Of a stretch of 64,000 bases of DNA, positions 21,766 to 34,695 are shown one piece after another. Position numbers and translations under genes: made by a program. Each line of letters begins with the position of its first letter. Position 1 is the first letter of the stretch. Origin of the DNA: Letharia columbiana (taxonomy: Eukaryota; Ascomycota; Lecanoromycetes; Lecanorales; Parmeliaceae). The stretch is from assembly GCF_014066305.1 (NCBI RefSeq), contig NW_023501121.1:99805-163804 (forward strand). The letters run 5' to 3'. The notes beneath the pieces are model-generated. The model did not search any database and was not told the DNA's origin. It saw only the letters and a list, made by a program, of their open reading frames with translations.

Positions 21766-23880
21766 ATACGAGTAAAGGCCTATAAATTAAATTCATAATT
21801 TTTTTTAATTAAGGCTGTCGAGTAAGTAGATAAGCGATCTTTAATAAGCGAACTTTAATAAGCGATATTTAAATTTCTTATACTTTAATAATTATAGTAC
21901 TAAATTTAATAAATTTTTTTTCTAAAAGCCTATATTTTCTTCTATAATTTAAAAAAAGATCTTAAAATTTTAATAGAAAATATAAAAGTTATTCTAAAAT
22001 CAAATAATGTATATCTGATTAGAACTGTCCGACTGTCGAGCGAACTTTAACGAGCGATACTTTAAGATCGACAGGGGGGTTTTACTAATTATATCTGAAG
22101 AGTCTTAGTAAAATTATAGGTGGGGAATATTTCGACTCGTATTAATAAGGCTTAGGGTATAAGTAGCTATAGTGTAAAATAATATCGTATTTTATAGAGA
22201 TCCTAGGAGTATTTTTAGATTCTAGAAGATTTCTCACTCAGGACATCCCTAGATTAGAAGATCTTCTCGATCTTACCGCTAATGACTAAGCTATATTTTA
22301 TATCTTAGCCTAATACTACTATAACCTCTCACCATACACCCTAGCCTACCTTACCCTAGCCTATCTTACTCTAGCCCTACTACTATCCGTAAGAACCTCG
22401 AGAATAATATCCTCGCGAGAATTTCAGCTAAATCGCTCAAATCTGAAGTCAGAAATAAAAAAGCGTAGATATAATTTACAGTAGTCAACTCCCGAAAACG
22501 AGGCTTAGCACTCGTATTTATGGAAATATTTATAGAAGACTCGCTTTCTCACGAGACTCTCAGGAGGATTTTTAAGTTACGATATTATAATATTAAAATA
22601 TATCTAATATAAGAAAATCTTATAAGAGAATTCTAGGATAGATACGATAAATCTTATAATAAATCTTTATTTATAAATAATGCTTATGGTATTATTATTA
22701 TATAACTAGCCTATATGAATCATTACGAAAAATCCTCTATCGATCTTAAAATATTTAAATTCCTTGCGCTTTAATAATTATAAGACTTAATTTCAAAATT
22801 CTTAAAAATTCGAAAAGCATAAACGGCGCTTTAAAAATTAAAAAAAAAATCTCAAAATTTTAATAGAAAACAAAAAAGTTATTCTATATATTAATAATAT
22901 ACGCCTATTTTTTTAATAAGGGAGGCGCGGGAGAGCGAGATTTTGATAATTGCGAACGCTAATTTATTTACCCGCGATAACTTAGTCGATCTAGTTAAAA
23001 GACGTAATAACCTCGAATTAATAATTAACTATATATATAAATTTAAGATTTTCTAATTTAGCTCTATCTTATTCTTTTATATATATTAATATATTAATAT
23101 AGATAATATATTAATTATCGAAAGATCGCGAAATTTTATAGTTAAATTAATAAGCTAAGATTATTAATATATATAAAAGAATAAGATAGAGCTAAGCTTA
23201 AAAAAATTATAATTTATATATATAGTTAATTATAAATTCGAGTTCGCTACGCTCTTTAATTAGATCGACTAAGTTATTATAAATAAATAAATTAGCGTCT
23301 ATAACTATTAAAAAAATAGATATACGTTATTAATATATAGAATAACTTTTTTATTTTCTATTAACTTTTTAAGATTCTTTTTTTAAATTAAAGAACGGAA
23401 TATGGGCTTTTAGATAAAAAATTAATTTTTAAATTTAGTCTTATAATTATTAAAGCGTAAGAAATTTAAATATCGCTTCTTAAAGTTCGTTCGTAATTAT
23501 TAAAAAAATAGATATACGTTATTAATATATAGAATAACTTTTTTATTTTCTATTAAGTTTTCGAGATTTTTTTCTTTAATTATAGAACGAAAAATAGGCT
23601 TTTAGATAAATTTAGAATTTCTAAATTTAGTTCTATAATTATTAAAGCGTAGAAAATTCAAATATCGCTTATTAAAGTTCTATTACGATACGCTAAGACT
23701 ATTTAATAAGATAATACTACCGTAACTTAGTATCGCATATATCTATTCTATAGACATATAGAATAATTAATATCTTTTATATTATATATGAATTTATAAC
23801 TTAATTATCTATTTTCTTAATAAGTTTACTCGATAGTCGAATAGCTATAATTTTAAATTTAATTTATAGATCTTTACTCG
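21766..23880. repeat. Second large palindrome of the same family, interrupted
   Basis: It has the same arm sequence as 17676-18883, starting CGAGTAAAGGCCTATAAATT near 21768 and ending TTTACTCG near 23880. The centre is near 23150. The left arm is interrupted by the insert at 22061-22750. Confidence 0.75.
22061..22750. mobile_element. 690-bp insert with short inverted termini
   Basis: The left end TTTAAGATCGACAGGGG and the right end (complement TTTAAGATCGATAGAGG) are inverted repeats. Outside the insert the host repeat continues (GCGATA then TATTTAAATTCC). The interior is less AT-rich than its surroundings, and I see no open frame in it. Confidence 0.7.
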
Positions 23881-24582
23881 TTATATATATATAAAAATCT
23901 TTAATATAATTAATTTAAAGTTTTAAATTTTAATATATATAGAAGATATTTATTAGAATTAGTATAGAGATATATTATATAAATAAAATATAATAGAATA
24001 ATAAGACTTTCGAATTATATAGAAAGAAAGAAGATATAATATAATAGAGAATACCTTCGTTAAGATTCGCTAGCTATAGAGCTAAGTGATATATTAAGAA
24101 TACGCTCGTAATAATAGTTTCTTTTTAATTAAAAAGCTAAGTATCTTAAGTATTAATAGTAATAAATTAAATATTAATTATATGTTATACTATAATATAA
24201 TTAATAGTTTTAATAATTTCTTCTTTATTCTAGAAATATTTTTAAAGAAATTATTATATTTATTTATAATTATAATTAAGAATTTAGAAATATATTTAAT
24301 ATAAAACTATAAAAAAATAGATTAAATAATAACTATATAATAATAATACTTATTTATCTTTTCTTATTATTCTTATAATTATATATATTACTTTTATAAT
24401 AAAAGTTAACATCTATTTATCTTTTTAAAAATAAAATAAAATGTTATTTTATTTAATTAATATAATAAGAATATTTTAAATATAATAATAGAATTTATTA
24501 AATATATTATTAGCTAATTAAACTTAATTAAAAAAAATAGAAATTAAAAAGTATATTTTAGAAAAATTTATTTATTTTAAAT

Positions 24583-25834
24583 ACTAGTCGAAAAGATATA
24601 ATATAGTATAGTATATTAATTTATTATATTATACTCTAATAAGATATAGAATATTAATATTTATATAATTTTATATCTAATATAATATAAGATCTTAATA
24701 ATATATATTACGATATAATATATTTATAATATTATATTATAATATAATATATATATAAGATATTTCGATTAAGATTTCTATATTTAGAAGTATAAGTAAT
24801 TATTCTAGTTATTACTCTAATTAATTATAGCTAATATTATTATAATTATTTCTTTTTCTATTATATCTATTATTATTATATCTACTACTATTATATCTAC
24901 TACTATTATAGCTATTATATAATAATAAACTATTTAAATAATAAATAATAATAGTTATAATAATAATAGCTATTAAAATATTAGATATATAATATATAAA
25001 ATAAACGAATTAATTCTTTAAAATCTCTTCGAGACTAGATTTTAAATATAGTATAAAATTAGATAATTAAAGAATATAATAATTAAAATACGCGAGAGTT
25101 ATATTTTAATAGTAGCTATAATAATAATAGCTATAATAGTATATCGAATAGAAGTAAATACTATTAATCGTTAACTAGAATAATAATTAAAATAGCTACT
25201 TTATACTTTTAAATATAGAGATTCTAACGAAATATCTTATATATATATTATTTTATAATATAATATTATAGATATACTATATCGTAATATATATCGTTAA
25301 GATTTCGAATTTATATTAGAAAAATAATATAATATTTAACTCTATTTATATTATATTCGAGTACGATATAATATTACTTAATATAAAATATCTCATATAA
25401 TAATCGTATCTACTCTTATTTACGCTCTATCTCTATTTACGCTTATTTTAAATTCGATAATTTTAACGTCTACTATATTAAATCTATAAACGACGACTAT
25501 AATATTATAGTATTAGTTATTATAATAGACTATAATAGTAGATTATTTATATAAGTAATAGTAATAGTTATAATAGTATAGCTATAATAGTAATAGCTAT
25601 CTATATCGAATTTACATATATACTTATTTTAAATTCGATAATTTTAACGTCTATTATATTAAATCTATAGATAACGATTATAATATTGTAGTTTAGCTAT
25701 TATAATTAGCTATTATAAAAGATAGAGACTAACTAAACCTTGTTTTTTGGCCATTATATTCTAGGTCTACGCTTTTGTTAGATACCGCGGGTAATTGGTT
25801 GATCATGCCGCTTTAAAAAATAGTGTTTTTACTA

Positions 25835-25880
<46 letters not shown>

Positions 25881-26067
25881 ATTTTTTATTTGGTAGACTA
25901 TAATAGTAAACTATTTAAATAAAGTAATAATAGTAGTTATAATAGTTACTAATAGATTATAATAGTAATAGATATCTATATCGAATTTATCGAATTTAAA
26001 ATAAGCGTAAATAAGAATAGAACGTAAATAAAAGTAGATATAATTATATTATATCTTTTCGACTAGT
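24583..26067. mobile_element. RIP-degraded inverted-repeat element, longer copy
   Basis: It begins ACTAGTCGAAAAGATATAAT and ends with the complement (ATTATATCTTTTCGACTAGT). Internal tracts repeat ATAGCTATTATAATAG-like motifs. A T run of about 38 bases at 25840-25877 and a foreign piece near 25730-25830 indicate insertions. It is related to 29064-29924. Confidence 0.7.
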
Positions 26068-26199
26068 AATTTAAAATTAAATAATTTTATATTATATAAT
26101 TATTTACTTAAAAGCTAAATTAACGAAGTTATATTATTTAAGATATAAATTATTTAAAAGATTATATTTAGAAATATTATTATTATTATAACGAGTAAA

Positions 26200-26720
26200 G
26201 ATCTATAAATTAAATTCATATTTTTTTTTATTAAGATTATCGATATTAAGAAATTATTATAATTTAACTTATATATATATATAATATAAAAGATAATTAT
26301 TATCTATATAATCTATAGATAAATATATACGATATTAAGTTTACGCTAGTAGCTCTATAAGTATCTCTAAGATATCTTATAATAATCGAGTAAATAGATA
26401 AGCGATATTTGAGTTTCTTACGCTTTAATAATTATAAGACTAAATTTAGAAATTCTTTTTTTATCTAAAAGCCCGTATTTCATTCTATAATTTAAGAAAA
26501 AAATTATAAAAAATTAATAGAAAATAAAAAAGTTATTTTATATATTCATAACGGATATATATTTTTTTAATATTTACGAACTCTAATTTATTTATTCGCG
26601 ATAAGTTAATCGATCTAGCTAAAAAGTATATAGAATTCGAATTTATAATTAGTTACACATATAAATTTAAGATTTTTAAGAAGCTTAGCTCTATCTTATT
26701 ATAAGAATTTAGATATCGCT
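26200..26720 (-). repeat. Single-arm copy of the palindrome family
   Basis: It starts with CGAGTAAAGATCTATAAATT near 26199 and includes the repeat with TTTAATAATTATAAGACTAAA and the TTAGCTCTATCTTATT end near 26700. It is mutated by RIP. Confidence 0.65.
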
Positions 26721-26904
26721 TATTAAAGACTTATAGACTCTATTAAGAATACTCTTTCATATAAGCTCAGATAGTCGAGTGATAATAATTCCAATACATT
26801 TCGAAATCATTTCGCTTCGTTCTCGGTTTGAATTCATAAATCTCCCTCGCTAAAAAATCGTAAAATTGTAAAAATTATAAAAATCGTAAAAATTCTATAA
26901 ATTT

Positions 26905-27326
26905 GTTAGGAACAGTCCCACACGGGGCCCTACGGGGCCTCTGCGGGCAGGTATTTAGGTCCAAATAGGGGTGTCTGACTGTCAAGCGCAGACACCCCCG
27001 AACCAGCTTTTTTAGCTGAGTTGCTAACAATAGTGTCTGCGCTTTGTTTCCGAGTCGGTGACAGCCTGAAGAATCTGGCTAGCCACCCCGGAGCGACACT
27101 AGCCATAGCCGAGGGTGACACGCTTAGCCCTACGGGGCCTCTGCGGGCAGGTATTTAGGTCCAAATAGGGGTGTCTGACTGTCAAGCGCAGACACTATTG
27201 TTAGCAACTCAGCTAAAAAAGCCTGGTCCCCGGGGGTGTCTGCGCTTGACAGTCAGACACCCCTATTTGGACCTAAATACCTGCCCGCAGAGGCCCCGTA
27301 GGGCCCCCGTGGGGACTGTTCCTAAC
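26905..27326. mobile_element. GC-rich foldback element not altered by RIP
   Basis: The terminal inverted repeats begin GTTAGGAACAGTCCC and contain GGGGCCTCTGCGGGCAGG and AAATAGGGGTGTCTGACTG. The block with CCCTACGGGGCC to GCGCAGACAC occurs twice in direct order (from about 26929 and 27129) and once inverted (27236-27305). It lies in AT-rich DNA yet shows no TpA excess, so it inserted late or was protected. Decayed relatives lie at 28893-29035, 31070-31190, 31490-31600 and 44880-45030. Confidence 0.85.
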
Positions 27327-27689
27327 AAAATTGTAAAAATAAAAATAATATATTATATTAATTATAAACTATATTAGATATTGAAACTAACTTCTTATTA
27401 ATTAAATTTAAATTAATTTAAAGTTAATTAACTCTCTATAAACTTATTATTAATATAACTTCTCTTTTTCCTATTAAAATCTTTTAACTTCTTTTTTAAA
27501 TTATAGAACGAAATTTACGCTTTCAAATAATTTAAGAACTTTAAAATTCGATCTTATAGTTCTAAGTAAATCTTAAATTAAAATATTTTCACTCTTCGAG
27601 AGTCGAATTCAATCTCGAAATTAGATTTAAAATTTAATTACTTTTTATAAATTTAATTCATAGGCCCTTACTTATATTAAATATAATCT

Positions 27690-28870
27690 TAATTCTATTA
27701 CTCTTAAGCGACGTATTACTAATATTACTTATTCTTATTAAAAAGTATATAAATAGAAATAGTAATTAAATTTAATAAAAGAGTAAGCTATAGAATTATA
27801 GATTCTATAAGTAATAGAGTAGAAATAGTCTATAAGAGTATCTTTTATTAATTATATAAGTAATATAATATTAATAGCGAAAGAAAATTATAAAGAATTA
27901 GATATAAATTAAATATTTAATTTTCTAGAATATTATTTAGATTTAAAGAGTTAGTTTAATTTAATATTACTTAGTTTTTAAATTAAGAATATTATATAAT
28001 CTATAATATAATTAAGTTATTATAATAATTTTAGCTTATTAAATTAATAATTTAAAATTATAATATTTAAAAGAAAGATATATATAATATAAATAAAAAA
28101 GAGTTTACTCTTAATATTATTAATAAAGCGAGAGTTATATACTTTAAGTATTAGTAAATATAAAAGTATAAGATAGATCTAAGCTTGAAAATCTTAAATT
28201 TGTATATGCAGTCAATTATAAATTCGAGTTCGCTACGCTCTTTAGTTAGACCGGCTAAGTTATCGCGGGTAAATAAATTAGCGTTCGCAACTATTAAAAT
28301 ATCTTACTCTACTTTTAATCCTTTAATAATTTACTATTTTCTATTAAAATTTTAAGATTTTTTTTACGCAATTAATGCTTTCTAGAAATGAGAAAATTAT
28401 AAAATTTGATCTTATAGTTCTTTAAGAATAAGGAATTCAAATATCGCTTATTAAAGATCGCTTACCAAATTTACTCGACAGCTCTAATTAAAAAAAATGA
28501 TTATAAATTTAATTCATAGACCTTTACTCGTAATTTATAAATTAATATAACTTAGAATAAGAGTAGAAAATAAGTAATTCTTATTAAATATATATTCGCG
28601 AATAAATAGCTTCTTTTATTATTTATTATTTTTAAAGATAAGCTTTAAATAGAAACTTAATTTAATATCTTAGAGAATAAATACTAAGTTATTATATTAA
28701 GTAAAAATAGCTAAATATATAACGTATTAAATCTAAAGTAGTTTATTAAATATATTAAAATAATTTAATTCATATAATTAGCTTTTAACTTATTTATTAT
28801 AAATACTTTAACTTATAAATTTAAAAAATATAGAAAAAAATAATCTTCTTTTATATAATAACTATATATT
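27690..28870 (+). pseudogene. Second RIP-degraded Fot1/pogo transposase, split by an insert
   Basis: It aligns with 16060-16960: AAGAGTTTACTCTTAATATT at about 28103 corresponds to the KGFTLN segment, and ATATATTCGCGAATAAATAG at about 28590 corresponds to the following segment. About 28165-28546 is a copy of the palindrome family inserted into it. Confidence 0.65.
28165..28546 (+). repeat. 380-bp single arm of the palindrome family
   Basis: It runs from TATAAGATAGATCTAAGC-type sequence to CATAGACCTTTACTCG. It interrupts the second Fot1/pogo ghost, so this family was mobile after that one. Confidence 0.7.
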
Positions 28871-28892
28871 CTATATTAATATTTATTAGAAG

Positions 28893-29035
28893 CAGCCTCT
28901 ACGAGAGGCCCTACGACAGTTCTATAGAGCCTTATAGAGGTATTACGAGTAGGTATTTAGGTTTAAATAGAGATATCTAACTATTAAGCGTAGATACCCT
29001 CGAAATTAGCTTTTTTAGCTAAGTTACTAATAATA
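28893..29035. repeat. RIP-altered relative of the GC-rich foldback element
   Basis: GGTATTTAGGTTTAAATAGA and GAAATTAGCTTTTTTAGCTA correspond to the element at 26905-27326 after C to T and G to A changes. Confidence 0.7.
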
Positions 29036-29063
29036 TTAAAGTTATAAAACTTTATTATTATAT

Positions 29064-29924
29064 ACTAGTCGAAAAGATATAATATACTATAAAATATTAA
29101 TCTATTATATTATACTCTAATAAGATATAAAATATTAATATTTATATAATTTCATAACTAATATAATATAAGATCTTAATAAGATATATTATAATATAAT
29201 ATATCTATAATATTATATTATAAAATAATATATATATAAGATATCTCGACTAGAATTTCTATATTTAGAAGTATAAGTAGCTATTCTAGTTATTATTCTA
29301 ATTAACTATAAATATTACTATTATAACTATTACTATTATAACTATTACTATTATAGCTATTACTATTATAGCTATTATTAAAATATAACCCCCGCGTATT
29401 TCAGTTATCGTATTTTTTAGTTATCTAATTTTATACTATATTTAGAATCTAGTCTCGAAGAGATTTTAAAGAATTAATTCGTTCGTTCTATATATTATAT
29501 ATCTAATATTTTAATAGCTACTACTATTATAACTACTACTATTATAGCTACTACGATTATAACTATCTCTATTTATTATTAAAATAGTCTACTATTATAT
29601 AATAGTTATAATAATAATAGTTATAATAGTAGTAATTATAATAGTAGTAGTTATAATAATAATAGCTATAATTAGCTAGAATAATAACTAGAATAGCTAC
29701 TTATACTTTTAAATATAGAAATTTCAATTAGAATATTTCATATATATATTATATTATAATATAATACTATAGATATATTATATTATAATATATATCGTTA
29801 AGATCTCGAACTTATATTAGAAAAATAATATAATATTCGACTCTACTTATATTCTACTCTAATACGATATAATATTACTTAATATAAAATATTTTATAGA
29901 ATATATTATATCTTTTCGACTAGT
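29064..29924. mobile_element. RIP-degraded inverted-repeat element, shorter copy
   Basis: The termini are ACTAGTCGAAAAGATATAAT and its complement. It is about 860 bp long and aligns with the outer parts of 24583-26067. The interior holds ATTACTATTATAACT-type runs. Confidence 0.72.
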
Positions 29925-31069
29925 AACTTTATATCAATATCGATATTATTCTCTTATATCTATCTATCTATTTTATATATATTCTTTAATTATTAAATAT
30001 CGAGTTTTTTTAATCTTTAATAATCGTATATTATAAATATCTAATAAAAAATATAATATATAAAGATAGTTATCTAATAAATAAAATAGACTTTATTCGA
30101 TATATTTAAATAATAAGAAAGAATACTATAATAAAAAAAATTAGATATATATAATAAAAGAGTAAACTATTTTTAATTTATCTATAAATTAAAACTTAAG
30201 ATATTAGAATTATAATTTATTACGTCTTTATCTTTAGAGATAATAATTATAATATTTAATAGTATCTTTATATTTATATTCTTTACTTCGATAAATAAAA
30301 ATTAAGTTAACTAGCTAGTTTAATAAATTAAAATTAAAGTATTTAATTTAATATTATTAAAAAAGCTTAAAACTATATAATTTAACGCTAGTAAATAATA
30401 CTTTATTAAGAGTTATTAATAATAATCTTATTAAGATAAAGTAATAAAAAAGATAAGATTAAGTATAAAAAAGAATATTAGAGCGAAAGATAGATTATAA
30501 CTCTTAATATTATCTAATAATAATTAAAGAGTATAGCTATTACGTATTTTAAGAGAAAATTTAAAAGTATATATTATTAGAACTAGTATAGATATAATAT
30601 TAATATAGATAAGATAGATTAAATAATAAGACTATTAAATTATATAGATAAGAAGAAGATATAATATAATAGAGAATATATTCGCTAGAGCTAGCTAGCT
30701 ATAGAACTAAGTAATAAATTAAGAATACGCTCGTAATATATATTATCTCGAACTAGCTCTTTTTAAAAATATAAAAAGAGATAGAAGTTTAATTAAGAAA
30801 AAGGCTACTATATCTTCTATATTAAATCTATTAATATTATTAATACTTATTCTATTATAGTAATAATAATAATAAGATAAAGAAAGATCTACTTTATAAT
30901 AGTAGCAAACTTTATTATAGACTTTATCGTAGACTTTATTATAGACTTTATTAAAAACTTTATTATAGTAAAAATAACGAGATAGAAGAGATAGAAATAA
31001 TTAAAGAGATAAAGGAGATAAAAGAATTAAAAGAAATAGAAAAGATAAAAGAGATAAGAAGATTATTAG

Positions 31070-31190
31070 TAACTTAGCTAAAAAAGCCTAGTCTCGAGGG
31101 TGTCTGCGCTTAATAGTTAGATAACTCTTTTTAAACCTAGATAGAGCTCCGTAAAGTTCTCGTAGAGAGGTCGTAGGGCCTCGTTAAGGG
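31070..31190. repeat. RIP-altered relative of the GC-rich foldback element
   Basis: AACTTAGCTAAAAAAGCC and GGGTGTCTGCGCTTAATAG match the element at 26905-27326. It is partial. Confidence 0.7.
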
Positions 31191-31489
31191 TAATATTTAA
31201 ATTAAGAATTAAATTTTAGTATATTAACTAGTATATTCCTCTTTTACACTTAATAGAAGTTGCTCGTTTTAGATAGTAGGAATACAAGCATATATTATAC
31301 TATATAAAGAATCTTATTATTATAAGTCTTTTATCGTAGAGGCTACTATTATTAATAAAGATAGTTAAAGAAGATATAATAGAAGAAGAGGTAGTAAAAG
31401 AAGACGTAATAAAAGAAGAGATAGTAACGATTTTTTTCATAAATCGATAGATCGATAAAGTTTAAAAAATAATAAATTAGATTTTTATT

Positions 31490-31600
31490 AGTAACTTAGC
31501 TAAAAAAGTCTAGTCTCGAAGATATCTACGTTTAATAGTTAGATACCCATATTTAAACCTAAATAGAGCTTCGTAAAGCTCTTATAGAGGCTACTACTAA
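31490..31600. repeat. RIP-altered relative of the GC-rich foldback element
   Basis: It has the same AACTTAGCTAAAAAAGTC start and then GATATCTACGTTTAATAG. It is more altered than the copy at 31070. Confidence 0.65.
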
Positions 31601-31749
31601 TAATTTTTAAATATATTAATATTACTAGTAATAGAAGTCTAATATTATTTATTATAATTATATCGAATTAGTATAGAGTTTTAATAAAAGATAAGTATTT
31701 TAATATTACGCCGAACTTATCGAATTTTAAATCGAATACTTTCGAGTAT

Positions 31750-34052
31750 ATACGAGTAAGGTTTGGAGATTATTTGCGTATAGCTAAGGATATTAGAATG
31801 CTAGTGTAGATATAAGCCTTGCCCAATCATTTGAATAAGAATATGCCGAACTCCTCTAGCGACCTTAATGTACTCTCGGTTAAAAACTTTAGCCCTAATT
31901 CATTTTAGATGATATCAAAATAAACCTCTATTCTACCCTCTATCCTATTCATCCGTCCGTGGTGCCCGTTTCTTTGCGAGCTCATCCAGTGAAGTTCACT
32001 TGCCACCACCTAGCGACCCTTTCGCCTGAGCTAGACGGAGACTGGGCTGCATGCAGGCATTTGGCGACGGGGAGAAGGTGGTGCGTGTTGGCCTGGTCTG
32101 GTGCTCTCTGCTGGTGGTGTCGTGTCTTTCGTGGTGGATGGTGTTGGATGGTGTTGGGGGGGGCGCTGCGGTGTGGTATGTGCATGCGGTCATGCATGCA
32201 GAGCTGTCTTTGGGGTTGCTTGCGATAGGATAGCATAGGAACGAGCTCTGCTGCACTTCCTCGTCCATTTGAAGTGATTGCTAGCTACATACAGGTGATG
32301 AAAACCGCCTACCTAAAACGCCCGAGGATAACCCCACTGCATGCATTGCTGTAACCTATTTCTCCCTCAACCTCGTCCCCCTAAGCTCACTCCTATTAAT
32401 TCTCTTTGCACGCAGTGCTTACTTAGACATGTAGATCGTTAGATAGCAATCGATTAATACTGACTGGGTGGGAGTATAGTTAGTATTCAATTATACCCTT
32501 TCTAATATGTGCGGGTGCGCGGGCTACCCCAGTAGTGGAAAGCTTGCGGAATCACGTGATATCGCGTAATAGGGGCGTGGAACAGGGCTAAATCTAAGCA
32601 TTACACGATATATGTAACTATAGCACACGATATCTTAAGCAGGCCCTGTGGTGCCTAAGTTTTAACATTGCCAAAAACCCTAAATCACCCAAACCCACTA
32701 GTAAGGCTGTGAGTTCAACCCCCCCTGAATGCCAAAAAAAAAACCCCCAAAACCCCCCATATTATGATGACATTCATGTAGCGACGGCTGAGTACTCCGT
32801 GATTAAAGCAACTGTTCTTCTGACAAAAACTCCAAAATCCACTCGATTCCAGCTACGATTGGTAGCCCCAGCTGACAGGCTTCCAAACAGGCTTCCAAAC
32901 AATCTTTTTCTTCGACTGCTCTGGGTCGTAGTCAGGGCTAGGGCTTCTGGCCATGATTCAGGCACTGTAGGACGTAGATTAGGACGTAGTGGGAAGGGGT
33001 TCGGGACTGCATTGAGGTCTGGCAAGGGTACGGTCGACGGGGCATGTCCGGACGGCGGCGATGTCGAACGGCGACGGCATCTAGTGGACAGCCGTACGGA
33101 GCTCACTCGGCGATAGTTACGATGCATATCTCGCTCCGACGAGGATTGGTGGACGGTGAGGTGGAATAGTGAGGTGGTGTCAACATCAGCTCATACAACT
33201 CAAATCTCTCCGCTGAGAGTCAAGAAAACATTGGGGTACATCGAGCTCAAGTCGCATCACCAGATAGTGTGTTCCTCACCAAAGGATGTTGGAAGTTAAG
33301 CAACACCCCCCTTAACCTTGAAAATATTTGGCAGAACCTCGAGGTGTGGGGTTATGAAAAAGAAGTTGGGCGACGATGGAGCTCTATGACGACATTCCCT
33401 ACACATGGGATATCAGATGGCTGGACTGTGCCAGAAACACGTCGCCAAAAGACTTATTGACAGATCTTTGCGCGCGAGACTTATCCAGAAGATTGGTGCG
33501 GTGCGGTGCGGTGAGGTGTGATGTGGGCCCACGATGTAGCTCCACCTCTTGCCAGCCCATGCTGCCTGCAGTGACTCTGATCTGAATGATGCTGAACATG
33601 GAGAGGGAGGAGTCTATAACTGGTCAGAAGACGGAAGAGGTGAGGAGGTGACTTGATGAAGAGTGGTTAGTTAAGATTACCAAAGCTCGAAAGAGCCTTA
33701 AAATAGCTATGTCCGAGTATTAGCCGGACCACATGCTAAAACTACACGCGAAAAGAACTTTAATCTAATCTCATGCACTCGCAACTAGTAGTGACTGCGC
33801 TTAACCGACTCAGTGCTTTCCACATATTTCGAATATCGCAATATCGAGCCCAGCCTTGCTTCAGCATTGGCCAGTTCTGTCGCCAAAGGTACTTCAGTAT
33901 TCACTCCCAACTCTCTTATTGGTGAAATTCTGATCGTGGCTTAGCGAATAAAAAGGTTTATATTCACTGAAAGCTTTGGGATAATCACTACAATCGGAAG
34001 GATCCAGTCAACGACAACCCGAGATTCACTCGGTGAACTTAACACCGTGTAG
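31750..34052. other. Mixed-composition stretch with no recognised gene
   Basis: Base composition returns to normal. Open frames occur on both strands at 31959-32268 and 32709-33127, but none has a family motif or codon pattern I trust. A G/T-rich run lies at 32090-32175. A weak 5S rRNA-like motif near 33286 was rejected. Confidence 0.5.
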
Positions 34053-34695
34053 AGCGCGCGCAATCATCCACACCATACACTCACAAGCACCCACATCAGT
34101 CCAACGCAACCTCCTCCTTACCAGCACCCCCCGCCTCTCTCCACACCACTTCCATCTTCTCAAGATCCCTACGCGTTCCAGTACCCACCTCCTCCACAAC
34201 AGCCCTACTCATACCTTGCGAGGCCTATTTATATACCACCTCACTATTCTCACACCTTCCATACGCCAACTCTACTCATTCAGCCGGCATACTATCTCCA
34301 TTCTCAGGCCTTTCATACGCCACCTCTACTCACTCAGCCGACATACCATCGCCATACTCACGCCTTCCATACGCCACCTTTACTCACGCAGCGGGCATAC
34401 CATCTCAGTTCCCACACCTTTCTTGCGCCACCTCTACTCACTCAGTCGGCATACCATCTCAGTTCCCACACTTTTCTTGCGCCACCTCTACTCACTCAGT
34501 CGGCATACCATCTCAGTTCTCACACCTTCCATACGCCACCTCTACTCACTCAGTCGGCATACCATCTCAGTTCCCACACCTTCCATACGCCACCTTTACT
34601 CACGCAGCCGGCATACCATCTTCATTCTCACGCCTTCCATGCGCCACCTCTACTCACTCAGCCGGCATACCATCTCCATCCGCAGCCAAGGTAGT
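34053..34695 (+). CDS. Gln/Pro/Tyr-rich repeat protein fragment (doubtful gene)
   Basis: In the frame that opens after a TGTAG acceptor-like site at 34048-34052, the product is rich in Pro, Gln, Tyr and His (QPPPYQHPPPL, then PPPPQQPYSYLARP). It then has eight 18-residue repeats of the type FHTPPLLTQPAYHLHSQA and stops at 34693-34695. A second frame stays open over 34033-34797 because the repeat is 54 bp. Composition favours the Q/P/Y frame, but no start codon is placed and no function is known. It may be exon 2 of a gene or an untranslated minisatellite. Confidence 0.35.
34257..34688. repeat. 54-bp minisatellite, eight units
   Basis: Each unit starts TTYCATACGCCACCTCTACT and continues with CAGYCGGCATACCATC. 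The period is exactly 54, so all plus frames are preserved across the array. Confidence 0.92.

Larger units (their letters stand above)
15120..31750. other. AT-rich, RIP-degraded repeat tract with no intact gene
   Basis: About 16.6 kb is dominated by A and T with abundant TATA and TTAA and no long open frame. Decayed elements can still be aligned within it and are listed separately. The composition and mutation pattern fit repeat-induced point mutation of duplicated DNA in Pezizomycotina. The tract is interrupted only by a GC-rich element (26905-27326) and two less altered inserts (20050-20330 and 22061-22750). Confidence 0.85.

Noticed and set aside
15120..31700. CRISPR array
   Set aside because: The repeats are dispersed or tandem decayed transposon pieces without regular spacers, and this is a fungal genome.
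32709..33127. 135- and 117-codon proteins on both strands
   Set aside because: They overlap each other fully, begin at a low-complexity C/A run and show no motif.
33286..33380. 5S rRNA gene
   Set aside because: GGAAGTTAAGCAACACC and a later GTTGGGCGACGATGG recall the inner control regions of 5S rRNA, but the spacing is far too long and the pairing ends are missing. At most a relic.
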